Below, piece by piece: positions 24,957 to 32,184 of a DNA stretch of 64,000 nucleotides. A program made the translations under genes and the position numbers. Positions within the stretch are counted from its first letter, which is position 1; each line of letters opens with the position of its first letter. This DNA comes from an uncultured Bacteroidia bacterium. GTDB taxonomy: Bacteria > Bacteroidota > Bacteroidia > Bacteroidales > UBA932. The DNA lies in contig CACZCQ010000003.1 of the NCBI GenBank assembly GCA_902779765.1, forward strand, positions 1-64,000. The letters run 5' to 3'. The notes beneath the pieces were generated by a model that was not told the origin of the DNA, ran no database searches, and saw only the letters and a program-made list of their open reading frames with translations.

Positions 24957-26747
24957 TTATTTCTGGAACGGGTCTCCCTTCGGTGAGCGGGAGACGATCC
25001 ATCGGAGCGCGTTGATGAACAGGAGGTTCTGGGTTGCATCGGTGAAACTCTCGTCTCCGTGTCCCATATTGATATATACCATCCTGTAGTTCGTATTCGT
25101 CCATACGACCGGGAAGTCTCCGCCGAAAACGACATCCTTCAAGCCCATCGGGAAATTCTCCCTCGCGAGGCTGGCCAGGACCACTATGTCGGGATTGGAC
25201 CGCGGGTCAGGCTGCCACTGGTAGTATTCGGTCGAGGGTGCCACGTAGCGGGAAGGCAGGTTCCTGGTGACCGGATGGTCGAAACCGTCAACCTCGATCA
25301 GTGCGGGCTGTGGTGGCCAGGTGTTGCAGAGGAAACTTACTCCTCCGAGGAAATCGCGGAACCAGTCCCAGCCGGTAGAGGCGTCGTTGTATCCGGCTCC
25401 GTGGAAGCCCAGCCAACCTCCGCCGTTCTCCATATATTCCTGGAAACGGGCCCTGTCGGATTTGCTGCCGGGGGCAACGTCAGGCATTATGACCACGTCA
25501 TAGGCGAAGAGGTCGGAGGGTAACTTGTCCTTTGACACATCCAGTGTCCATCCGTCGCCTACGGTCAGTTTCTTGAAGAACTGGACGGCCTGATTGGCGA
25601 ACTGGCTGTGGGCCTCTTCGACCTTGTCGGAATAGTACAGCAATGCACGGAAGCGCTTTTCATTCCCTGCATAGCTGGCCTTGCGGACTGCCTGGGCTGA
25701 AACTATCCTCTTGGGCAGCAGCTGGTTGGCTATGGTGCGGGTCAGGTCGCCTGAGGGATTGTCGCAGATATACTCCCAGTACATTCCTCCGAGCAGTCCC
25801 TTGTCCTTGATATACTGGCATTTCTCGGTGATCGAGCGCACGTTGTCGAAACTGAGTACGAGTTTCCCTTCGGCGTCGGCATAGTACGGCACCCTGGCGA
25901 TCTCGTCCCAATGCTCGGTGAGACCTTCCTTGGGGGCGGCCATATCCTTGAAGTCCACGTAGTCGTTGTAGTTCTTCCTGTCACCGTGGCCGTAAAGCGG
26001 CATCCCGAGGGTCAGTTTCTCCTTGGGTATTCCGGCGTCGAGGTGGGCCTGGATGGCGCGGTCCGCGCTGCCGCGGGCGAAAGGAGAGACGTTTCCAGCT
26101 TCATCTTGGCGGTAAAGTGCTGCATTGTGCCTGGGAGGACGGCCCATGTCGTAAGCCATCACATTTATGAAGTCCATGTAGGGGAGCACGTCGGGGAAGT
26201 CCACGAAACGGGCATTGCTCGGGGAGGCCATCGTAAGCAGTTTCCTGGGGCCTATGGCCTTGCGGATCTCCTTTACCAATATGGTGAAATTCTTCGTGTC
26301 GTCAGGCGATGAGGATATGCCGGCGGCCGAACTGGTCGGATATTCCCAGTCCAAGTCTATGCCGTCCAGGTCGAACTCGGCCACGACCCTTGCGCAGTCG
26401 GCGGCGAAGGCCTTCCTGTTCTCATCGGTAGCGGCCATCTCGCTGAAGCGGCCGCTTCCCCAACCGCCGATCGAGAGGCAGACCTTGAGCCAGGGAGCAT
26501 CCTTCTTTAGGGCGGTGATGCTGTGCAACCTGGATTCGTTGTTGATCCTGACTCCGTTGAAGGTGTCGTTGACGTGACCGAAAGCGTAGTTGATATGGGT
26601 CATGCGGGAAGGGTCGGGCATGACCGTCGGATTCGAAGTAACGTATGCGACCACGATCCTGGAAGGCTCGCGGTTGGGTCTCTGCGCCATCAGGTTGGCG
26701 CACACCAGCATCAGCGCTGCAAGGGTCCAGACAAGTCTTTTCATCAT
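24957..26747 (-). CDS. GH18 glycosidase fused to a C-terminal ThuA-like domain
   Basis: A 596-aa exported protein (signal peptide 1-21). Residues 28-350 are a GH18 barrel with SIGGWG at 92-97 and the catalytic DxxDxDxE as DGIDLDWE at 128-135 (E135 the acid). MAYDMG is the later conserved motif. Residues about 370-596 match ThuA/trehalose-utilisation-like proteins, a flavodoxin/glutamine-amidotransferase-like fold (FRALLYYSDKVEEAHSQF, GGGWLGFHGAGY, FPVVWTNTNYRMVYINMGHGDES). The first half should act on chitin-like or N-glycan chitobiose linkages. The role of the second is unknown. Nudix gene 11 bases upstream, P1 peptidase downstream. Confidence 0.9.
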   Translation of the reverse strand: MMKRLVWTLAALMLVCANLMAQRPNREPSRIVVAYVTSNPTVMPDPSRMTHINYAFGHVNDTFNGVRINNESRLHSITALKKDAPWLKVCLSIGGWGSGRFSEMAATDENRKAFAADCARVVAEFDLDGIDLDWEYPTSSAAGISSSPDDTKNFTILVKEIRKAIGPRKLLTMASPSNARFVDFPDVLPYMDFINVMAYDMGRPPRHNAALYRQDEAGNVSPFARGSADRAIQAHLDAGIPKEKLTLGMPLYGHGDRKNYNDYVDFKDMAAPKEGLTEHWDEIARVPYYADAEGKLVLSFDNVRSITEKCQYIKDKGLLGGMYWEYICDNPSGDLTRTIANQLLPKRIVSAQAVRKASYAGNEKRFRALLYYSDKVEEAHSQFANQAVQFFKKLTVGDGWTLDVSKDKLPSDLFAYDVVIMPDVAPGSKSDRARFQEYMENGGGWLGFHGAGYNDASTGWDWFRDFLGGVSFLCNTWPPQPALIEVDGFDHPVTRNLPSRYVAPSTEYYQWQPDPRSNPDIVVLASLARENFPMGLKDVVFGGDFPVVWTNTNYRMVYINMGHGDESFTDATQNLLFINALRWIVSRSPKGDPFQK

Positions 26748-26758
26748 ATTGCTATTTG

Positions 26759-27160
26759 TTAACGTGCTTCATTTTTCAGTTCTTCGGCTATAAGGGGAAG
26801 CAGGGCTTCGTCGGCCGGAAGCCACCGGACAGAATGGATCGAGGCGGCGTCCAGCCAGCAGGCGGCCTCGTGTTCGTTCAAGTGCAGGTCATCCGTTTCA
26901 GGGTAGCAGAGGTAGCAATGGAGGGTTATGTGGAAGGCGGGATAATCCCATTCCACGGTCTTCAGGTATCTGTCGATGCTGATCTCTACCGACAGTTCCT
27001 CCCGGATCTCCCTGAGAAGGGCCTCTTCCGGGGTCTCTCCCGACTCGACCTTCCCGCCGGGGAATTCCCACCAGTCCTTGAAATCACCGTAACCCCTCTG
27101 GGTTGCGAATATCATGTCTCCCTTGCGGATGACAGCCGCTGCTACTTCGATCCTTTTCAT
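26759..27160 (-). CDS. Nudix hydrolase, MutT-like
   Basis: A cytoplasmic 133-aa pyrophosphohydrolase, probably a nucleotide-pool sanitiser of 8-oxo-dGTP type. The complete Nudix box GGKVESGETPEEALLREIREELS spans residues 35-57 with the REXXEE metal-binding core. WEFPGGK before it and WLPADEALLPLI at the C-terminus are typical of MutT. It lies 7 bases after the porin-like gene and 11 bases before the GH18 gene, so it is embedded in an operon of exported proteins without obvious functional link. Confidence 0.88.
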   Translation of the reverse strand: MKRIEVAAAVIRKGDMIFATQRGYGDFKDWWEFPGGKVESGETPEEALLREIREELSVEISIDRYLKTVEWDYPAFHITLHCYLCYPETDDLHLNEHEAACWLDAASIHSVRWLPADEALLPLIAEELKNEAR

Positions 27161-27167
27161 ATCAAGC

Positions 27168-28466
27168 CTACCATTTCCCGGAGAAGAATTTCGGCGAGAC
27201 GTTGAGCATTATCCATCCCCACCGAAGCTGCCTGTTGTCGGAGGTTTTCTTCAGGATGACCATCGTCTCGGTACCTCTCATATAGGAATATCCGATGCTC
27301 AGCTTTGCATTGCCCATGAACTTGTATGAACCTGAAAGCTCGATTTCGTGGCCGAGGGGCTTTTCGGCGTTCCGGAGTTTGGTCGCCGTAGCGAGATAAT
27401 GGTACATCGCATCCAGCGAGACCTTTTCCACCGGCTTGAAACTCATTCCGGCATAGAGGTTCTGAAGACCGGGCGTGAAACCGCTCACATAGGTGGTGAC
27501 ATAGAAGAAATCCATCGCACCGTAGAACTTGTGGTGTGATCCGTACAGTGAGCTGAAGCCCTTGATGGTCTTGTGCTGTATCATTCCGATCTGCCCCTGG
27601 TACGGGGTGGCGAAATCTGCGTCTCCGCTGAGGTAGTCATATCCGGCCGTGAATGATAACTGTGCCGATGGGTCGTAAGTGGCCTTGTAACTCATTATCC
27701 AGGCATCGATCGGGAGGCCGCCTTCACTCTTTCCCATCTGATGATAGTAGGCAGCCTCGGCGTTCAGTTTTTTTGGATGGTAGGAGAGGAATCCACCCGC
27801 CAGTTGCTGCTGGTAGGTTTTCTCGTTCGGCTCATCCTTCTCGCCGCCCTGCATGGCGGCATTCATGAAGAGCAGGGACACACCGATCTTGGTCCTGGGT
27901 ATGTCGTAATGGTACCAGAGCGCCTCCATCGCCTTGTAGGGCTGGACACCGCCGGAGTAATATGTGCCGCCATTTATGTTAGCCGTATTCTGGTTGAAGG
28001 CTGCGAAAAGATGTATCTTCTGGTTGTGACCTTCGTATCCAGCCTTGAGGACATCGTGTGACCTTGCCGTCATCGCCCAGTCGTCGGCCCCGAATATTCG
28101 CTGGTCGTCATAGGAGAGGTTCTGCCTTCCGATCTTGACGAAGAAACCCTTGTCCGTGGACATCCTTACCCAGGCCTCATAGACGTTGAAGGAGCCTCCT
28201 TCGGAACTTCCCCAGGTTCCGCTGTGCTGAGCCATCACCTTGGAGGAGAAGTTCTTCTTTTCATAGTTGAGGCCGATCAGCGTTCTCTCCAGAATGAAAC
28301 TGGCGAAATCCTTGTTCACGGCTCCTTCTTCTTCGCTGACAGGCAATCCTCCGGAACGGATCTCACCGCGGGTGAGGAAGTCGGCATCTATGCTCAGATT
28401 GTTCTCCTGCGTCCAGGCGCTGCATGACAACGCCAGGACAAAGACAATGGGCAAGATCCTTTTCAT
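27168..28466 (-). CDS. Outer-membrane beta-barrel porin (alginate-export-like)
   Basis: A 432-aa exported protein with a signal peptide (1-19, SAWTQ). The mature part is a run of amphipathic beta-strands with many aromatic residues. Segments such as FVKIGRQNLSYDDQRIFGADDW resemble the alginate-export family (AlgE-like, PF13372). The C-terminus ends in VSPKFFSGKW, close to the aromatic barrel terminus. The natural substrate is not evident. It follows the ankyrin-like gene by 20 bases. Confidence 0.76.
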   Translation of the reverse strand: MKRILPIVFVLALSCSAWTQENNLSIDADFLTRGEIRSGGLPVSEEEGAVNKDFASFILERTLIGLNYEKKNFSSKVMAQHSGTWGSSEGGSFNVYEAWVRMSTDKGFFVKIGRQNLSYDDQRIFGADDWAMTARSHDVLKAGYEGHNQKIHLFAAFNQNTANINGGTYYSGGVQPYKAMEALWYHYDIPRTKIGVSLLFMNAAMQGGEKDEPNEKTYQQQLAGGFLSYHPKKLNAEAAYYHQMGKSEGGLPIDAWIMSYKATYDPSAQLSFTAGYDYLSGDADFATPYQGQIGMIQHKTIKGFSSLYGSHHKFYGAMDFFYVTTYVSGFTPGLQNLYAGMSFKPVEKVSLDAMYHYLATATKLRNAEKPLGHEIELSGSYKFMGNAKLSIGYSYMRGTETMVILKKTSDNRQLRWGWIMLNVSPKFFSGKW

Positions 28467-28486
28467 ATCCTCGATGTTCTTTCTGA

Positions 28487-29692
28487 TTAATCGATCAAAC
28501 CTTGCAAAATGAATTCTTCCCTGTATTCCTTATGGGCAAACCTCGTGACAACATCCTTCCTGGTTTTTACACCGTGGGAAATAAGGAAATTGATCATATC
28601 CTGATTATGTGGTTGGCTAATGGCAACGCTGAACGGGCTTTCATAGAAATTGCTGCCAACATTGACACCGATACTTCTTGCTGCACTCTCTTCATAAACG
28701 AAAACATTGATATCTGCATCACAATTATCTATCGCGTATTTTGCAAATTCATTTTTCCCATCCTTTATGGCTTTGATTAGCGGATAATCCTTCTTTATGC
28801 CTAACTTGGGATTTGCCAGACTTAGTACGTTTATATATTCTTTCGGATCGCCGATTCCTTTTTTCTCATACTCTTTTACGAGGGCAATGATTTGTTCGTC
28901 GGTATTATTGTGAATATAATCAACGAAGAATGTAGATAGAGCTAGAGGTAAAACCTTGGAATTATATTTCTTCATGAGATAGTCAACTGTCTCGAGTTTG
29001 CCATAACGTAAGGCTACATCGATAGGGCGCAAAGCCAAGGTTTCGTCATCATTCCAATAATACTTTGCAACAGTTCCGTATCCGGGAGAAATAACAGTCA
29101 CATATCCATTCATATCCAGACTTGCTCCATGAGCAACAAGCCAGTCAATCATCTTTGGGTCGAAATCCAACGAGCAGGCATAATGTAACAACTGTGAAAA
29201 CCTGATAGCTTCCGGGTATTTATTATACACAGCCTCCAGGATATCGTAATTCTTGTTGTTGATTGCAGGATACATACCGCGAGAACCTCTATCCTTGCCA
29301 ATAACATCAAGATCATATGGCAAACCTCCCCTCTCAAGGAAACCTATCACCCTTTCGGTGTTGTTTTCCCTGATAGCTTTACGGAGATATTTGCTTTTCT
29401 CACTGAAGCGTTCGTTGGAAGTGAATAAGTCGGTATATGATTTAGGAGGTTCTTCTATATGCAATTTGCTGAAATCATAAACTCCGTTATTGTTCACCTC
29501 CTCCTCTTTGGCTTCATTGTTTTCTTTGGAATTATCAGCGTCTTTGTTCTCCGTTATCTCTTTGAGCTTATTCTTCAAAACCTTGAAAGGTTCAATCTGG
29601 ACGCGTACTTTTTGTGCCTGAATACAGGGTGAAGCAAAAAATACAAATAGTACGAACGGTACGATCCACCTGAAAAAACTTTTGTAATTCAT
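28487..29692 (-). CDS. Exported ankyrin-repeat-like protein, 401 aa
   Basis: Signal peptide at residues 1-26 (ending CIQAQ), then a lysine/glutamate/asparagine-rich linker (about 35-70). Helix-pair repeats of ankyrin type follow from about residue 100 to the end (KAIRENNTERVIGFLERGG, WLVAHGASLDMNG, PIDVALRYGKLETVDYLMKK, VAISQPHNQDMINFLISHG). The gene is clearly AT-richer than its neighbours, with many AAA/AAT codons, which hints at later acquisition. Its function is unknown, possibly periplasmic protein binding. The -7 box at 29733-29740 probably starts the five-gene minus-strand run. Confidence 0.75.
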   Translation of the reverse strand: MNYKSFFRWIVPFVLFVFFASPCIQAQKVRVQIEPFKVLKNKLKEITENKDADNSKENNEAKEEEVNNNGVYDFSKLHIEEPPKSYTDLFTSNERFSEKSKYLRKAIRENNTERVIGFLERGGLPYDLDVIGKDRGSRGMYPAINNKNYDILEAVYNKYPEAIRFSQLLHYACSLDFDPKMIDWLVAHGASLDMNGYVTVISPGYGTVAKYYWNDDETLALRPIDVALRYGKLETVDYLMKKYNSKVLPLALSTFFVDYIHNNTDEQIIALVKEYEKKGIGDPKEYINVLSLANPKLGIKKDYPLIKAIKDGKNEFAKYAIDNCDADINVFVYEESAARSIGVNVGSNFYESPFSVAISQPHNQDMINFLISHGVKTRKDVVTRFAHKEYREEFILQGLID

Positions 29693-29732
29693 GGTTTTAC
29701 TGGTTTAATAATAATTAGTGGTTAATCTATTA

Positions 29733-29740
29733 CAAATATA
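29733..29740 (-). promoter_or_regulatory. -7 box of the ankyrin-like gene and probable downstream operon
   Basis: On the minus strand this reads TATATTTG, 40 bases before the start at 29692. Confidence 0.55.
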
Positions 29741-29756
29741 ATAAATCTTGGTAATG

Positions 29757-29799
29757 ACAAAAAGATTCCCCGCATCTCCCTTAGGATGATGCGGGGAAT
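29757..29799 (-). terminator. Intrinsic terminator of the isochorismatase-family gene
   Basis: A perfect 12-bp stem (29765-29776 with 29788-29799, ATTCCCCGCATC) with an 11-base loop is followed on the minus strand by CTTTTTG. It lies 28 bases after the stop codon. Confidence 0.8.
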
Positions 29800-29826
29800 G
29801 TGGACCTATGTTTGGATTGGATTGTC

Positions 29827-30378
29827 CTAGAAAGCGGCAATCAGTTCTTCATTGGAGTAAGCGTCGGCGCCGTAGCAGGTCTTAAGATATGCGAGGCCGT
29901 TCACATAGTCTTCCTCGGTGAATGAATCGGTCGCTTCCTTGGCTACCACCACATCATAACCGAGGCAGTAGGCGTCGGCGGAAGTATGGCGTACGCACAT
30001 ATGGGCATGGAGGCCTGTCATTACGACCGTCTGGACTCCGAGTTCCTTGAGGAGTATGTCCAGGTCGGTCTGGAAGAAGCCGCTGTAACGTCTCTTCGGA
30101 ACCACGTAATCCTTGTCGCAGAGTTCCAGTTCGGGAATGACCTCGGCTCCGGGAGTGCCGGCGATTGCGTGGTCGCCCCAAAGCTTCAATTCACGGTCGA
30201 TGCCCTTGATATGGGCGTCATTGCAGAAAATCACGGGAACGCCCTTCTCGCGGGCGGCCTTAAGGAGACGTGCGGTTGCGGGAACGATAGCCTTTCCACG
30301 GTCGCAGGCAAGTGCGCCGGTAACGAAGTCGTTGAGCATGTCGACGACCAGGATAGCGGGATGATTTAGTTTTTCCAT
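29827..30378 (-). CDS. Isochorismatase-family cysteine hydrolase (nicotinamidase-like)
   Basis: A 183-aa cytoplasmic amidohydrolase. The catalytic triad is visible: D13 in VVDMLNDF, K95 in YVVPKRRYSGF and C128 in HAHMCVRHT. A DAHIKG segment near residue 54 sits where nicotinamidases bind zinc. The cis-peptide region before the Cys (VVMTGLHAHMC) is typical of the family. The longer in-frame start at 30426 adds a poorly supported 16 residues and is not used. Substrates in this family range from nicotinamide to ureidoacrylate, so no symbol is given. Confidence 0.87.
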   Translation of the reverse strand: MEKLNHPAILVVDMLNDFVTGALACDRGKAIVPATARLLKAAREKGVPVIFCNDAHIKGIDRELKLWGDHAIAGTPGAEVIPELELCDKDYVVPKRRYSGFFQTDLDILLKELGVQTVVMTGLHAHMCVRHTSADAYCLGYDVVVAKEATDSFTEEDYVNGLAYLKTCYGADAYSNEELIAAF

Positions 30379-30443
30379 TTGTTGATAAATAAGCAATCTT
30401 GATAATATGACCAATTTCTGTGCCAAATACTTTCAAAAATCAC

Positions 30444-30451
30444 TATATTTG
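30444..30451 (+). promoter_or_regulatory. -7 box directly before the GH123-like gene
   Basis: TATATTTG followed by 5 bases (AGATT) and then the ATG at 30457, so the transcript should be leaderless. Confidence 0.65.
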
Positions 30452-30456
30452 AGATT

Positions 30457-32163
30457 ATGAAAGCAAGAGTATTATCAATCGCCTGCCTTTTGTTTGCGAC
30501 AGTCTTCGCTTACGCGCAGGCCCCAGTAGTGGAGATGGCTGATCCTCATCCGACTTCCCCGGAGGTTTGGAATGGTACGAAGGACCTCGGTTTCGGTTGG
30601 GGATCCATCGATTCAAGGTACAAGAAAGACGATGTCCCTACCCTGGCCAAGTCCCTGGCTCTCTTCGGGTGGAGGGGCGAGCGTGTCAACGCCCAGGCCG
30701 TACTGGTCGCTCCGAAAGCAGTGGAGTCTTTCGAAATATCTGTCAGCGACCTTAAGTCCGGCAGGAATGTCATCCCTGCTTCCGCGGTGGACAAATACTT
30801 CGAGACATATGTGATGGGTGAGGTGGTATTCAAGGGCGACACCGTCCTGAGTCCCGACCGCCTGGTCAAGGCTGAGAGGATGGCTGTCCCCGCCAGGACC
30901 GTGCGTCCCGTGTGGCTCACCATCAATGTGCCGAAGGATGCCGCTCCCGGGAAATACAAGGGAAGCCTGACAGCCAGCTGCGACGGAAAGTCCCTGTCAG
31001 TCCCATTCACCATCGAGGTCAGCAAGCGTGTCCTTCCCGAGCCCAAGGACTGGAAGTTCCATCTCGATCTCTGGCAGAACCCTTATGCCGTGGCGCGTTA
31101 TTTCAATGTGCCGCTCTGGAGCAAGGAGCATTTCGACACCATGCGTCCGATCATGGAATACCTCGCTTCCGCCGGCCAGAAGGTCATTACTGCCAGCATA
31201 ATCCAGCATCCCTGGAACAGCCAGACCGAGGATCCCTTCGAGAGCATGGTCGGCAAGTTCAAGGGTGTCGACGGCTCCTGGAAGTATGATTATTCAGTCT
31301 TCGACAAGTGGGTGGAATTCATGATGAGCTGCGGAATCACGGAACAGATCGACTGCTATTCCATCCTGCCGTGGCATCTGACTTTCGATTATTTCGACGC
31401 ATCCATCAACTGCTCCCGTTCCGTCAAGATGGAGCCCGGTTCCAAGGAATATGAGGACTATATGCTTCCTTTCCTGTCCGACTTCGCCAGGCATCTGAGG
31501 GCCAAGGGTTGGCTCGACAAGACCTGCATCGCTATGGACGAGCGTCCCAAGGAGCTCCTTGAGCATGCCTATGCCATCGTGGAAAAGGCGGACAAGGGTT
31601 TCAAGATCGAGGGTGCCATCAATTATTTCGGACCCGAGGTCGCCGAGAGGATGTATGACATCAGCTTCGCGCTGCGTCCCGGCCTTCCTGTCCAGATGAC
31701 TCCGGACCAGGTCGCAGAGCACCTCGGCAAGGGAAACAGGGTGACTTTCTATACCTGCTGCAGCCCCCAGCGCCCCAATACCTTCACCGATTCCGCACCG
31801 GCCGAATCCGCCTTCATGGGATGGTTCGCAGCTGCGACTGGCTACAGCGGCTATCTCCGCTGGGCTTACAACAGCTGGGTGAAGGATCCTTGCGTGGATT
31901 CCAGGTTCCGCACCTGGAGGGCGGGTGACTGCTACCTTGTCTATCCTGACGGACCCAGCATCGCTTTCCAGCGCCTGATTGAAGGTATCCAGGACAATGA
32001 GAAGATCCGCATCCTCAGGGACGGACTGACTCCCAAGCAGGCTGCCTTGCTGGACGCACAGCTCCAGAGGATCATGGACATCGACTGGGAGAAATCCACC
32101 GACGCCGAGGCCGCCAAGGTCATTAACGACGGCAAGGCCCTGTTGAGGGCCTTGGAAAAGTAG
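30457..32163 (+). CDS. DUF4091 / GH123-like exported glycosidase
   Basis: A 568-aa exported protein (signal peptide 1-20, AYAQ). Residues 25-195 are the N-terminal beta-sandwich region found in front of DUF4091 barrels. WLTINVPKDAAPGKYKGSLTASCDGKSL is characteristic. The TIM barrel carries the substrate-assisted acid pair D361-E362 in AMDERPKEL, as in GH123 beta-N-acetylgalactosaminidases. YSGYLRWAYNSWV and DCYLVYPDGPSIAFQRLIEG are C-terminal DUF4091 signatures. A role in removing N-acetylgalactosamine from host or microbial glycans is likely but not proved. It faces the DUF5107 gene convergently. Confidence 0.85.
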   Translation: MKARVLSIACLLFATVFAYAQAPVVEMADPHPTSPEVWNGTKDLGFGWGSIDSRYKKDDVPTLAKSLALFGWRGERVNAQAVLVAPKAVESFEISVSDLKSGRNVIPASAVDKYFETYVMGEVVFKGDTVLSPDRLVKAERMAVPARTVRPVWLTINVPKDAAPGKYKGSLTASCDGKSLSVPFTIEVSKRVLPEPKDWKFHLDLWQNPYAVARYFNVPLWSKEHFDTMRPIMEYLASAGQKVITASIIQHPWNSQTEDPFESMVGKFKGVDGSWKYDYSVFDKWVEFMMSCGITEQIDCYSILPWHLTFDYFDASINCSRSVKMEPGSKEYEDYMLPFLSDFARHLRAKGWLDKTCIAMDERPKELLEHAYAIVEKADKGFKIEGAINYFGPEVAERMYDISFALRPGLPVQMTPDQVAEHLGKGNRVTFYTCCSPQRPNTFTDSAPAESAFMGWFAAATGYSGYLRWAYNSWVKDPCVDSRFRTWRAGDCYLVYPDGPSIAFQRLIEGIQDNEKIRILRDGLTPKQAALLDAQLQRIMDIDWEKSTDAEAAKVINDGKALLRALEK

Positions 32164-32184
32164 GAATCTCTGTCAGAAAGTTGT

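Noticed and set aside
24935..25135. N-terminal extension of the P1 peptidase
   Set aside because: The extra 67 residues are antisense-like low-complexity sequence overlapping the GH18 3' end, and a proper signal peptide begins at the ATG at 24934.
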